NCBI GenBank assembly: GCA_964512225.1 | Contig: CAZEKB010000007.1 | Location: 1 to 64,000 of the forward strand | Direction: 5' to 3' | Length of the DNA: 64,000 nucleotides | From: CAZEKB01 sp964512225 | GTDB taxonomy: Bacteria; Myxococcota_A; UBA796; UBA9615 | Part shown: positions 34,858-43,535 of the stretch, in pieces | How the letters are laid out: every line of letters begins with the position of its first letter | How positions within the stretch are numbered: the stretch's first letter is position 1 | The notes under the pieces: generated by a model | Databases searched by the model: none | Seen by the model: the letters and a program-made list of their open reading frames with translations, nothing else | What the model was told of the DNA's origin: nothing | Program-made: the position numbers and the translations under genes

Positions 34858-35384
34858 GGGCCATCGCCGGGGTGCTGGGGTTGGTCCTCGCGCTCGTCGC
34901 GACGCCCGCGCAGGCGCAGTCCGCCGACGCCTTCCGCGCGGAGCTCGGCCTCGTCGCGAAGAGGTCGGCGCCCTGCGGGATCCTCGGCGCCTCGGTGCAG
35001 ACGGGCTTCCTCGTCGCCGGGGCCTGGCGGCCACCGGAGCTGCCCCACGTGGCGGGCACGAGCTTCGCGCTGTTCGCGCCCTGCTTCGCCGGGAGCCTGG
35101 TCCTCGCGGCGGCCGGCGGCGAGCTGAGGGCGGGGGTCTCCATCCGGAAGGTGGTGCGGGCGTCCCGGAGCACGGCGATCGTCGCCGGATCCGTCGCCGG
35201 CACCCTCCTCACCCTCTTCCCGGGCTTCGTCGCCATGTGGATGTTCGAAGGGCCGGACCCCTGGTACGAGTACGCGACATTCATCACCTTCAACCTGGGC
35301 GTCTTCGGCGCGAACCTCTTCCTCCTCCAGCGGATTCAGGAACGATCACGGGCCCGCGAAATGGAGCGTTTCGACGACCCGTGA
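34854..35384 (+). CDS. Small membrane protein of unknown function, 3' end within a REP-like repeat
   Basis: Encodes 176 aa from GTG overlapping the previous stop. A signal peptide ends at QAQSAD, and two more hydrophobic segments follow (about 98-120 and 135-160). The last ~14 codons are encoded by a diverged 51-bp REP unit (35343-35400), so the tail RAREMERFDDP may be an insertion product rather than ancestral sequence. No motif recognised. Confidence 0.65.
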   Translation: MRAIAGVLGLVLALVATPAQAQSADAFRAELGLVAKRSAPCGILGASVQTGFLVAGAWRPPELPHVAGTSFALFAPCFAGSLVLAAAGGELRAGVSIRKVVRASRSTAIVAGSVAGTLLTLFPGFVAMWMFEGPDPWYEYATFITFNLGVFGANLFLLQRIQERSRAREMERFDDP

Positions 35385-35400
35385 GCGCCTGAGCGATCGC
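35343..35400. repeat. Diverged REP-like unit overlapping a gene 3' end
   Basis: CGATCACGGGCCCGCGAAA, then a core like GAAATGGAGCGTTTCG and CCCGTGAGCGCC-GAGCGATCGCCGGCGG aligns along nearly its whole length with the 51-bp unit near position 1, with single-base gaps and substitutions. It spans the final codons of 34854-35384 and its stop. Confidence 0.7.
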
Positions 35401-35441
35401 CGGCGGCGGCGAGCCCCGCCAGAACCGGGCAGAATCACGGC

Positions 35442-37199
35442 GTGGACATCCTCGGCATCTCGTTCGGCGTCGACACCGCCGCCTGCCTGCTGCGCGACGG
35501 CGAGGTCGTGGGGGCCGTGCTCGAGGAGCGCTTCTCCCGCTTGAAGCACGACCGGGGCTGGCCGTCGAAGTCCATCGCCTGGGTCCTGCAGAACGCGGGC
35601 ACGTCGCTGGCCGAGATCGAGCACGTGGCCTTCTTCTGGAACCCGGCGCTGCACCTCGACTTCGCCCACCCGGGGCGGTCCCGGACCTACCGTCACCACG
35701 GCGACTACCTGCACATGGCCCCGGCGTGGCTGCTGGGGGCCCTGCGCGGACCCCTCGGCGGCATCGACAGCCCGTCCATGACGCAGACGATCCGCCTGGA
35801 GGGGCGTGGGCCCCTCCACATCCACTACGTGACGCATCACCGCACGCACGCGGCCGCCGCGTTCCTCCCGTCCCCCTACACGAGCGCCGCGATCCTGACG
35901 GTCGACGGCTTCGGTGAGCGCGCCTGCACCACGATGGGGCGCTGGTCCGGCGGCGGGACCTACGAGTCGCTGGGCGAGATCGCGTTCCCCCAGACCCTCG
36001 GAGGGGTCTACGCCGCCATCACCGGGTTCCTGGGCTTCCGGCCCAACAACGGCGAGGGCAAGGTCATGGGCCTCGCCCCCTACGGCACCGACCGGTACGC
36101 CGACCTGTTCCGCCGCATCGTCCGCGTGCACGACGATCCGGCCGGCGACGCCCCGCCGTACGACATCGACCTGTCCTGGTTCGAGTACTACCTCGACACC
36201 CCGCGGCGGGTCTCCGCCCGCTTCCGCGCCGAGTTCGGCGACCCCGTCCCCGCGGGCACGACCTACACCCAGCACCACCACGACATCGCCCGCGGCCTCC
36301 AGACCGTGGTGCAGGAGGCGCTCCTCGCGTGCGCTCGCCGGCTCCACCACCGGTCCGGCGAGAAGCACTTGGTGATGGCGGGCGGGGTGGCCATGAACTC
36401 CGTGGCCAACGGCTTCCTCGAGCGCGAGAGCCCCTTCGAGTCGATCTGGGTGCAGCCGTCCGCGGGCGACGGGGGCACGTCGGTGGGCGCCGCGCTGTGG
36501 GCCCACCACGCCATCCTCGGCGGCGTCGAGCGCGTGCCGTGGACGAACGACCGCTTCGGCCCCGAGTACGACCGCGACGCCTGCGTGGCCGCTCTGCGCC
36601 GGGGCGGCTGGACGTGGCACGAGCCCGACGACGTGTTCGCGGACACCGCCCGCGCCATCGCCGACGGCGAGCTGATCGGCTGGTTCCAGGGCCGCGCGGA
36701 GCTGGGGGCCCGGGCCCTGGGCGGACGGTCGATCCTGGCCGACCCGCGACGCCCCGAGAACAAGGACGTGCTCAACGCCCGGGTGAAGTACCGCGAGCCG
36801 TTCCGGCCCTTCGCCCCGTCCGTGATCGAGGAGGCCGCCAACGAGCTGTTCGACCTCGACCTGCCCGGCCGCGGGACGGCCGGCGTGCCCTCGATGCAGA
36901 AGGTGTTCGACGTGCGCCCGGCCGCCCGACCGAACCTCGGCGCCATCACGCACGTCGACGGCTCCGCGCGGCTGCAGACGGTGTCGGCGTCGGCCTCGCC
37001 CCGCTACCACGCCGTGATCTCGGCCTTCGGCGCGGTCACCGGCGTGCCGGTGCTGCTGAACACGTCGTTCAACGTCAAGGGCGAGCCGATGGTGCTCACC
37101 CCGGACGACGCGATCCGCTGCTGGGCCTCGACCGGCCTCGACCGGCTCGTGCTCGGCGACCTCGTGCTCCGCAAGAACGTCGAGGGGCCGCTCCGATGA
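35442..37199 (+). CDS. O-carbamoyltransferase (NodU/TobZ family)
   Basis: Encodes 585 aa from GTG. The N-terminal Kae1-like domain shows ILGISFGVDTAACLLRDG, THHRTHAAAAF (His near 131 and 135 for metal binding), and AILTVDGFGE. The middle has NNGEGKVMGLAPYG and HLVMAGGVAMNSVANG. The C-terminal YrdC-like-linked part has ELGARALGGRSILADPR, FRPFAPSVIEE, and LLNTSFNVKGEPMV. These enzymes use carbamoyl phosphate and ATP to carbamoylate hydroxyls of antibiotics, Nod factors or sugars. A CAGAAT element lies 6 nt before the start. It overlaps the GT2 gene by ATGA, so both probably work on one glycan. Confidence 0.92.
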   Translation: MDILGISFGVDTAACLLRDGEVVGAVLEERFSRLKHDRGWPSKSIAWVLQNAGTSLAEIEHVAFFWNPALHLDFAHPGRSRTYRHHGDYLHMAPAWLLGALRGPLGGIDSPSMTQTIRLEGRGPLHIHYVTHHRTHAAAAFLPSPYTSAAILTVDGFGERACTTMGRWSGGGTYESLGEIAFPQTLGGVYAAITGFLGFRPNNGEGKVMGLAPYGTDRYADLFRRIVRVHDDPAGDAPPYDIDLSWFEYYLDTPRRVSARFRAEFGDPVPAGTTYTQHHHDIARGLQTVVQEALLACARRLHHRSGEKHLVMAGGVAMNSVANGFLERESPFESIWVQPSAGDGGTSVGAALWAHHAILGGVERVPWTNDRFGPEYDRDACVAALRRGGWTWHEPDDVFADTARAIADGELIGWFQGRAELGARALGGRSILADPRRPENKDVLNARVKYREPFRPFAPSVIEEAANELFDLDLPGRGTAGVPSMQKVFDVRPAARPNLGAITHVDGSARLQTVSASASPRYHAVISAFGAVTGVPVLLNTSFNVKGEPMVLTPDDAIRCWASTGLDRLVLGDLVLRKNVEGPLR

Positions 37200-37969
37200 A
37201 CGACGAGCGGTCCACCGCGTCCCACCCGGCCGTGTACCCGAAGCTCGCGATCATCGTCCCCTGCTACAACGAAGAGGCCTGCATCGCGGCCACCCTCGAC
37301 GAGCTGCTCGGGGTCCTCCGCCAGGTCCCGTTCACCTGGGAGGTCATCGTCGTCGACGACGGCAGCCGCGACCAGTCGGTCCCGATCGCCGAGACGTACG
37401 TCGAGCGCGACGCCCGGCTCCGGGTGGTGAAGCACCGCACGAACATGGGCTCGGGGCAGGCGATCTGGACCGGCGTGCAGGCCGCCCAGAGCGAGCTGGT
37501 CATCTACGTCCCCGCGGACGGGCAGTTCGACCACGGGGAGATCCCGGACTACGTCGCCGCCGCGGACGACGGCGCGGACATCGTCATCGGCCACCGCCTG
37601 AGCCGCGACGACTACACGCTCTACCGGCGCGTCTCGTCGGTCGTCTTCCTGTCGCTGTGCAACAACCTCTTCGACCACCAGTTCCAGGACGTGAACTGGG
37701 TGCACCTCTGGCGGCGGTCGATCTTCCACGACTTCGAGCCCCAGAGCCGCGGCGTCTTCTTCCTGGAGGAGATCCTGGTGCGGGCGCGGGACCGGGGGAA
37801 GAAGGTCGCGGAGGTCCCGTCCGTCTACCGACCGCGACAGGGCGGGCAGGCCAAGGGCGGCAAGCCGACGGTCATCCTCAAGACGATCTACGAGATGCTC
37901 AAGCTGTGGAACGAGCGACGGCCGCAGCGGCCGCCGGGCGCGGGGGGCGGCAAGGCGCCGCTCTGCTGA
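37196..37969 (+). CDS. Family 2 glycosyltransferase (dolichyl-phosphate-mannose synthase-like)
   Basis: Encodes 257 aa. GT-A fold: LAIIVPCYNEEACIAATLDEL, EVIVVDDGSRDQS, NMGSGQAIWTGVQAAQ, VIYVPADGQFDHGEI (metal-binding acid cluster) and FFLEEILVRARDRGKKVAEVP. There is no membrane anchor beyond the catalytic domain. Such enzymes move a sugar from a nucleotide donor to a lipid or glycan. ATG 37196 overlaps the carbamoyltransferase stop. Acceptor and donor are unknown. Confidence 0.9.
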   Translation: MNDERSTASHPAVYPKLAIIVPCYNEEACIAATLDELLGVLRQVPFTWEVIVVDDGSRDQSVPIAETYVERDARLRVVKHRTNMGSGQAIWTGVQAAQSELVIYVPADGQFDHGEIPDYVAAADDGADIVIGHRLSRDDYTLYRRVSSVVFLSLCNNLFDHQFQDVNWVHLWRRSIFHDFEPQSRGVFFLEEILVRARDRGKKVAEVPSVYRPRQGGQAKGGKPTVILKTIYEMLKLWNERRPQRPPGAGGGKAPLC

Positions 37970-37978
37970 CCCGACCGG

Positions 37979-38464
37979 TCAGGGACCGTCGCAGTCCAGG
38001 TCGGTCCCGCTGAAGACGAACTCGTACTGCCGACCGCCGTCGATCTCCTCCACCGCCGTCTGCATGAAGCACTGCTCGGGGTTCTCGAAGCGATCGGGCT
38101 CGGTGAGGGCGACGAAGCCGGCCTGGCCGTCCAGGTTCATCCAGCAGGACCGGTCGGGCTCGAACGGCGAGCACATCACCACGATGTCGCCGGTGTTCAC
38201 GTCGACGACCAGCAGCTCGAAGAACACGTAGTTCGTCTCGTTGCGGACCTCGACGTTCCCCTGGGGGTCGACGCCGTCGTCGTCGTCGACGCCCGCGTCG
38301 TCGTCGTCGACGCCCGCGTCGTCGTCGTCGCTCGAGCCGGAGTCGTCGTCGTCTCCGGAGCCGCCGCCCCCGCCGGTCCCTCGGCGAGGCGTGCAGCCGA
38401 GGATCAGCGCCGCGCCGAGCAGCGCGATCAGGAGCGAGAGCGCGGGCCTCGACTCGCTACTCAT
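37979..38464 (-). CDS. Asp-linker lipoprotein (paralogue pair, gene 2)
   Basis: Encodes 161 aa. Lipobox LILGC, then RRGTGGGGGSG and four DDDD blocks separated by short spacers. The folded part (~75-161) is a small beta domain (VEVRNETNYVFFELLVVDVNT, CSPFEPDRSCWM) ending with Cys near the C-terminus. It overlaps the upstream gene (38457-38963) by 8 bp. Both share an adhesin-like 'response of neutral domain' layout, NYVFF/TLYVVNLTSRTIGMI, so they look like duplicated, diverged lipoproteins. Function unknown. Confidence 0.7.
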   Translation of the reverse strand: MSSESRPALSLLIALLGAALILGCTPRRGTGGGGGSGDDDDSGSSDDDDAGVDDDDAGVDDDDGVDPQGNVEVRNETNYVFFELLVVDVNTGDIVVMCSPFEPDRSCWMNLDGQAGFVALTEPDRFENPEQCFMQTAVEEIDGGRQYEFVFSGTDLDCDGP

Positions 38465-38963
38465 CGTCGTCGCCGTCGTCGTCGTCGTCGCCGCTGCTGC
38501 CCCCGCCGTCGATCACCCAGGTCCACTCGCCGTCCATGTCCTCGACCGAGTACTCGAAGGCCTCGTCGGCCCCGAACGCCTGGAAGTACCAGCAGTCGCC
38601 GTACAGACCCTCGATGATCCCGTACTCGTCGCGGCCGATGTCGAGCTCGTTCTGGAACGAGTCCTCCTCGTCGCAGGACCAGCCCAGGATCATCCCGATC
38701 GTCCGGCTCGTGAGGTTGACCACGTACAGCGTGGTGTCGCCCCCGCCGACGCCGATGTTCGCGGCCATGGTCGTATCGCCGACGTTCCGGCCCCACCCGG
38801 AGCGGACGTCGTCGTCGTCGTCGTCGTCGTCGCCTCCCCCGCGCACGTCGTCGCCGCCACCACCGCCGCCGCCACCGCCGCCGCCGCGGGGACGGGCGCA
38901 GCTCGCGAGCATCGACAGGGACAGCAGCGTCACGAGGACGAGGAAGAAGCGGGAACGAACCAT
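38457..38963 (-). CDS. Gly/Asp-linker lipoprotein (paralogue pair, gene 1)
   Basis: Encodes 168 aa. Lipobox LASC, a run of eleven Gly, then DDDDDDDD and a beta domain with two Cys (SCDEEDSFQNELDIG, GDCWYFQAF), closing with a DDDDDGDDDE tail. GGAGG five bases before the ATG is a strong Shine-Dalgarno. It resembles the next gene in layout. The (GAC)n/(GGC)n tracts can slip in steps of three, so linker length may vary between strains. Confidence 0.7.
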   Translation of the reverse strand: MVRSRFFLVLVTLLSLSMLASCARPRGGGGGGGGGGGDDVRGGGDDDDDDDDVRSGWGRNVGDTTMAANIGVGGGDTTLYVVNLTSRTIGMILGWSCDEEDSFQNELDIGRDEYGIIEGLYGDCWYFQAFGADEAFEYSVEDMDGEWTWVIDGGGSSGDDDDDGDDDE

Positions 38964-39029
38964 GGGACCTCCGGTGGGCGGGGTACCTACGTGAGCCGTA
39001 GCCCGGAAGCAAGGGTCTTCTTAACGGGC

Positions 39030-39035
39030 TACCCT
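39030..39035 (+). promoter_or_regulatory. -10-like element TACCCT for a leaderless start
   Basis: Seven nucleotides precede ATG 39043. This spacing favours that ATG over the in-frame GTG at 39037. Confidence 0.45.
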
Positions 39036-39042
39036 GGTGACC

Positions 39043-40086
39043 ATGACTCAGCCGACCGGCACAGCCGTCGTCGGGACCGGCTACTGGGGTCCCGCCATCG
39101 TCCGCAACCTCGCCGGGATCCCGGCCGCGGAGCTGCTCCACCTCGTGGACCTCGACGTCGCCAAGGTCGAGGCCGTGGGCCGTCGCCTCGCGCCCGCCGC
39201 GCAGGCCCACGGCGACTTCGATCGCATGCTCGCCGACCCCGCGGTCGAGACCGTGGTGATCGCGACGCCCGTGCGCTCGCACTTCCCCCTCGCGTCGGCC
39301 GCGCTGCGGGCGGGCAAGCACGTGCTCGTGGAGAAGCCGCTCGCGATGACCGTCGCCGAGTGCCGCACCCTCGAGGAGCTGGCCGCCGCGCGCGACCTGG
39401 TGCTCATGGTCGGGCACGTCTTCCGGTTCAACGCCGCGGTGAAGCAGGTCAAGACGTACATCGAAGACGGCACGTTGGGCGACGTGCTCTACGTGCACAG
39501 CCGACGGGTCAACCTGGGCCGCGTGCAGGCCGACGTGAACGCGCTGTGGTCGTTCGCGCCCCACGACCTGTCGATCCTCGACCACTGGTTCGGCGCCCGG
39601 CCCCTCACGGTGCAGGCGCGCGGCTTCTCGTACATCTCCGAGGGGGTCGAGGACGTCGTGTTCGCGACGGTCACCTACCCCGAGAACAAGAACGCGCACC
39701 TCCACATCGGCTGGCTGGACCCGCGCAAGGTCCGCGAGATGACGGTGGTGGGGAACCGCCGCATGGTCGTGTTCGACGACGTCGCCGCCCAGGCGAAGAT
39801 CCGGCTCTACGACTCGACGATCACGCCCATGGGGAGCCGCGCGCCCGAGACCTTCGCGGAGTGGCAGGTGGACATCCGCCACGGCGACGTCACGCTCCCG
39901 CGCCTGCGGTGGACCGAGCCGCTGCGCGCCGAGATGGAGCACTTCCTGGCCTGCGCCCGCGGCGAGACGGAGTGCATCGTGCCCGGCGCGGACGGCACCT
40001 CCGTCACGGCCGCCATCGTGGCCGCCCAGGAGAGCCTGAAGCGCGGCGGGGCCGTCGTCGAGATGGCCGAGGTCCTCGACGGCTGA
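39043..40086 (+). CDS. Gfo/Idh/MocA family NAD(P)-dependent oxidoreductase
   Basis: Encodes 347 aa. The N-terminal Rossmann fold has GTGYWGPAIVRNLAGIP, and the hallmark EKPLAMTVAE (Lys of EKP) is near residue 105. GHVFRFNAAVKQVK and WSFAPHDLSILDHWFG (with the likely catalytic His in APHD) are typical of sugar 3-oxidoreductases and UDP-GlcNAcA dehydrogenases. It would oxidise or reduce a cyclic sugar, supplying a keto group for a DegT enzyme such as that at 31922. No direct operon is visible; it is divergent from the lipoprotein pair. Confidence 0.9.
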   Translation: MTQPTGTAVVGTGYWGPAIVRNLAGIPAAELLHLVDLDVAKVEAVGRRLAPAAQAHGDFDRMLADPAVETVVIATPVRSHFPLASAALRAGKHVLVEKPLAMTVAECRTLEELAAARDLVLMVGHVFRFNAAVKQVKTYIEDGTLGDVLYVHSRRVNLGRVQADVNALWSFAPHDLSILDHWFGARPLTVQARGFSYISEGVEDVVFATVTYPENKNAHLHIGWLDPRKVREMTVVGNRRMVVFDDVAAQAKIRLYDSTITPMGSRAPETFAEWQVDIRHGDVTLPRLRWTEPLRAEMEHFLACARGETECIVPGADGTSVTAAIVAAQESLKRGGAVVEMAEVLDG

Positions 40087-40175
40087 GCCTTCGATCCCTG
40101 CAGTGGGAAAAAACGCCAAGTTGATCATCTAGATCGGTGGATCCGGGGTAACCTCGCGACTGGACGAGGGAATTC

Positions 40176-41372
40176 ATGGCCGAGAGCCGCCGCATTCTGC
40201 TGATCGACGACCGAGCCGAGCGGCGCGAGCTGCTCCGGGTCGTGCTGCACGCGTCGATGGAATCGGACATCACGGCCCCGCCCGACCCCGTCTCCGTCGG
40301 CGAGTGCCTGCGCGACCCCTCCCCCCACGTCGTCGTGCTCGCCCACCCCTGCCCCTGGCTGCCGGACTTCGACCTCACCCGCCGGGTCGTCGCCGCCTTC
40401 CCCGGCGTGCCCCGGGTCCTGCTGGTGGAGCCCCACCGCTCCGACGCCCACGCCGTGGCCCGCGACATCACGATGTGCCGCGTCGTCTCCGCCGACCCCG
40501 GCGCCGCCCTGCAGGTGCGCGACGCCGTCCTCGCGTCGCTCCCCACGCAGCAACCCTTCGTCGAGCGGCGCACCACGGTCGCGGCCCCGCCGCCGGAGCC
40601 GGTCGCCGCGGCCCCACCGCCGGCCCCCACCCCGGCCCCCGCCGAGCGACGCTCCTACGGCATCCCTCGCAAGGACGAGGCCCCGACGATGCTCATGCCC
40701 GCCGTGCGTCGCGCCCTGCAGCGCACGACGGAGCCCGCCGCGGCCATCCCCAACGTCGTCGAGCTCGACCCCCACCGGCTGCGCGCCCGCGCCGCCCGAG
40801 AGGACGAAGAGCCCACCGCCACCATCCGGGAAGCGCGGCAGGAGCGCCTGTCCGACATCCTCGCGGAGCTCGAGGGCGGCCGCACGGTGCAGGTGGACGC
40901 GGACGAGCTCGACGCCGACTGCGAGATCCTCCTGGACGAGGTCCGCGCCAGCCTCTCGCGCGCCCTCGAGGAGACCGGCGGCCGCCTCTCGTCCGGGCCG
41001 CTGCCCGTCCTGCCCGTCCCCGCCAACCAGGTCGCGCAGGTCCTGCAGATCCTGGTCTCGAACGCCCTGAAGTACCGGAGCGACTCCCCCCCGACGATCC
41101 ACGTCCGGGCCGAGCTCGACGGCCGCAAGTGGCAGATCCAGGTGGAAGACAACGGTCGCGGCGTGCCCGCCGAGGCGCGGGACCGCATCTTCGAGCGATT
41201 CCAGCGGGGCGAGGTCGGCGACCGCGTCCCCGGGACCGGCATCGGGCTCTCCGTGTGCAAGCGCATCGTCGAGAGCCACGGCGGCCGGATCTGGGTGAAG
41301 CCCGCGCCCGCCGGCGGCTCGGTCTTCACGTTCACCGTTCCCCTCGCCGACAGCGTTCCCATGCAGGCCTGA
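40176..41372 (+). CDS. Degenerate receiver plus HATPase protein, lacking phospho-acceptor residues
   Basis: Encodes 398 aa. Residues 5-125 have a receiver shape (ILLIDDRAERRELLRVVLHA) but the phospho-Asp position reads VVVLAHPCPW, so Asp is absent. A long Ala/Pro linker (~128-160) follows. The C-terminal half is a histidine-kinase-like part: VDADELDADCEILLDEVRASL and HATPase boxes (QILVSNALKYR, VEDNGRGVP, GTGIGLSVCKRIVESHGG), as in phytochrome-type kinases. I find no H-box with a phospho-accepting His before it. It may act as a sensor or phosphatase partner of the PAS-GGDEF-EAL protein, whose gene starts 2 bp after its stop. GAGGG precedes the ATG. Confidence 0.75.
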   Translation: MAESRRILLIDDRAERRELLRVVLHASMESDITAPPDPVSVGECLRDPSPHVVVLAHPCPWLPDFDLTRRVVAAFPGVPRVLLVEPHRSDAHAVARDITMCRVVSADPGAALQVRDAVLASLPTQQPFVERRTTVAAPPPEPVAAAPPPAPTPAPAERRSYGIPRKDEAPTMLMPAVRRALQRTTEPAAAIPNVVELDPHRLRARAAREDEEPTATIREARQERLSDILAELEGGRTVQVDADELDADCEILLDEVRASLSRALEETGGRLSSGPLPVLPVPANQVAQVLQILVSNALKYRSDSPPTIHVRAELDGRKWQIQVEDNGRGVPAEARDRIFERFQRGEVGDRVPGTGIGLSVCKRIVESHGGRIWVKPAPAGGSVFTFTVPLADSVPMQA

Positions 41373-41373
41373 C

Positions 41374-43092
41374 ATGAACCGACCCACACCCTTCTCCCCC
41401 GAGGTCTACCAACTCGCCGCCGACGCGGCCGACGCGGGGGTCTGGGAGTGGGACCTCCGCACCAACCGGCTGCGGGTGGGCGACCGGTGGAAGCAGCTGC
41501 TCGGGCTGGCCGCGGAGGAGACTGTCGAGGGACCCCAGGACTGGTTCGAGCACGTGCACCCGGACGACGTCGCGGGCCTCGAGAGCGCCCTGAACATGCA
41601 CGTCGACGGCCGCAGCCGCCGCTTCGTGCACGAGCACCGCGCGGGGGGCCCCGAGGCGTGGCGGTGGATCATGGTGCGCGGCGTCGCCGAGCGCGACGAC
41701 AGCGGCCACGCATTCCGAATGGCGGGCACCCTGGGGGACGTCACCCCGCGGGTCGAAGCGGAGCAGAAGCTCACGCGCCTCGCGCTCTTCGACGACCTCA
41801 CCGGGCTCGCGAACCGCACCCTCTTCGTGAGCCGCCTCGCCCAGGTGAGCCGCCGCTCCCGACGGCGCGCCTCCTCCCGGTTCGCGGTGCTGTTCGTGGA
41901 CCTCGACCGCTTCAAGCTCGTCAACGACAGCCTCGGGCACGAGGCGGGGGACGAGCTGCTGATGGCGGTCGCCCGGAGGCTGGAGACCTGCGTGCGGCCC
42001 GGCGACACCGTGGCCCGGCTGGGCGGCGACGAGTTCGCCGTGCTGCTCGAGGACCTCGACGCCGACGAAGGCGCCTTGGTGGCGGCGGACCGCATCCACG
42101 CCGCGCTCGGCGTGCCCGTGTCCGTGGGCGGGCAGTCGGTCTTCACGTCGGCGAGCATCGGCATCGCGGGCGGCACCGCGCGCCAGAAGCCCGAGGAGCT
42201 GCTGCGCCACGCGGACCTGGCCATGTACGGCGCCAAGCGGCAGGGCCGCGCCCGCTCGGAGCGCTACACCGCCGAGCTGGACGGGGCCGTGCTCGACGAG
42301 CTGGAGCTCGAGACGAAGCTCCGGCGCGCCCTGCGCGAGCGCGAGTTCGTGATGCACTACCAGCCGATCTTCGACCTGCACTCCCGGTCGATCTGCAGCC
42401 TCGAGGCGCTGGCGCGGTGGAACGGCCCGCCGGACGAGCGCATCGGCCCCGAGATCTTCGTGCCCTTCGCCGAGGACCGCGGCTTCATGTCGCAGCTCGG
42501 GCTGCAGCTCATCCGCCGCGCCTGCATCGACACGGCCGTGCTCCAGCGCCACGGCATCCCGGTGCCGGTGAACATCAACCTGTCCGCGCGGCAGTTCCGC
42601 GAGCCCGACCTCGTGGAGCAGATCGAGCTCATCTTCGTGGAGACGGGCTGCGATCCCGCGGGCGTCGTCTTCGAGCTCACCGAGACGGCCCTGCTCGAAG
42701 CGCCGGACGAGGCGGCCGTGATGCTGGACCGGCTGCGGAGCCTCGGGGCGCGCATCCACCTCGACGACTTCGGCACGGGCTACTCGTCGCTCGGGCTGCT
42801 GCGGCGGCTGCGCATCGACGCGCTGAAGATCGACCAGTCGTTCATCGCCCGGCTGCACGGGTCGGCCGAGGACCAGGTCATCGTCGGCGCCATCTTGAGC
42901 CTCGCTCGGAGCCTCGGCATGGACGTGGTGGCCGAGGGCATCGAGAGCAAGACGCAGCTCGACCGTCTGCGCCTCCTCGGCTGCGATCGGGGCCAGGGCT
43001 TCTTCTTCTCGCCCGCCGTCGAGTTCGCGACCATCCGGGAGATGCTCGACCGGGCGGCGGCCGACGACACGCTGCGCGAGCTGCACGCCTGA
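41374..43092 (+). CDS. PAS-GGDEF-EAL protein (c-di-GMP turnover)
   Basis: Encodes 572 aa. A PAS-like domain is at ~10-128 (ADAGVWEWDLRTNRLRVGD, WRWIMVRGVAERDD). The diguanylate cyclase domain has GGDEF at 217-221 with an inhibitory I-site RPGD five residues upstream. The EAL phosphodiesterase domain has EAL at 344-346 in SLEALARWNG, NLSARQF, ELTETALLE, and LDDFGTGYSSL. Both halves keep their catalytic motifs, so the protein could make, degrade or switch between. It is cytoplasmic, with no membrane helix. It is co-transcribed with the HATPase protein upstream and CutA downstream. Confidence 0.94.
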   Translation: MNRPTPFSPEVYQLAADAADAGVWEWDLRTNRLRVGDRWKQLLGLAAEETVEGPQDWFEHVHPDDVAGLESALNMHVDGRSRRFVHEHRAGGPEAWRWIMVRGVAERDDSGHAFRMAGTLGDVTPRVEAEQKLTRLALFDDLTGLANRTLFVSRLAQVSRRSRRRASSRFAVLFVDLDRFKLVNDSLGHEAGDELLMAVARRLETCVRPGDTVARLGGDEFAVLLEDLDADEGALVAADRIHAALGVPVSVGGQSVFTSASIGIAGGTARQKPEELLRHADLAMYGAKRQGRARSERYTAELDGAVLDELELETKLRRALREREFVMHYQPIFDLHSRSICSLEALARWNGPPDERIGPEIFVPFAEDRGFMSQLGLQLIRRACIDTAVLQRHGIPVPVNINLSARQFREPDLVEQIELIFVETGCDPAGVVFELTETALLEAPDEAAVMLDRLRSLGARIHLDDFGTGYSSLGLLRRLRIDALKIDQSFIARLHGSAEDQVIVGAILSLARSLGMDVVAEGIESKTQLDRLRLLGCDRGQGFFFSPAVEFATIREMLDRAAADDTLRELHA

Positions 43093-43093
43093 C

Positions 43094-43423
43094 ATGCGCG
43101 TCGTCCTCTCGAACATCTCCCCCGAGCACGCCGACGACGTCGCCCGGGCCCTGATCGAGCGTCGCCTCGCAGCGTGCGTGAACCTGGCCTCGGTGCGGTC
43201 GCTCTACCGCTGGGAGGGCGCCGTCCAGGACGACCCCGAGACCACGATGATCATCAAGGTCGGCGAGGCGACCCTCGACCGGCTGGTCACCGAGCTGCGC
43301 GCGCTGCATCCCTACGACCTGCCCGAGATCGTCGTGCTCCCGGTGGACGTCGACCGGTCGCTCGGGGAGTACGTGGACTGGGTGCGGCACGAGAGCGCCG
43401 GGCCCCCGGACGTCGGCGTGTGA
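43094..43423 (+). CDS. cutA: Divalent-ion tolerance protein CutA
   Basis: Encodes 109 aa, the usual size. Motifs: ARALIERRLAACVNLASVRSLYRWEG, VQDDPETTMIIKVG and LHPYDLPEIVVLPVD, which are the CutA1 signatures. CutA forms a very stable ferredoxin-like trimer, implicated in copper tolerance and in metabolite sensing. The ATG is 2 bp after the GGDEF-EAL stop. Confidence 0.95.
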   Translation: MRVVLSNISPEHADDVARALIERRLAACVNLASVRSLYRWEGAVQDDPETTMIIKVGEATLDRLVTELRALHPYDLPEIVVLPVDVDRSLGEYVDWVRHESAGPPDVGV

Positions 43424-43521
43424 GATCGGCAAGAGGTCCGGGCGACGCGCTCGCCGCCCTCCGCAGCCAGGCGGTCTGCGATCGTTGAACGGTCCGCCAT
43501 TGACGCGACGGCGGCGCGCGG

Positions 43522-43527
43522 TACGCT
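43522..43527 (+). promoter_or_regulatory. -10-like TACGCT with TTGACG -35 at 43500-43505
   Basis: TTGACG and TACGCT are 16 bp apart, and TACGCT ends 8 nt before ATG 43536. This is the best two-box promoter among the leaderless-like starts. Confidence 0.55.
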
Positions 43528-43535
43528 CCGCGGCC

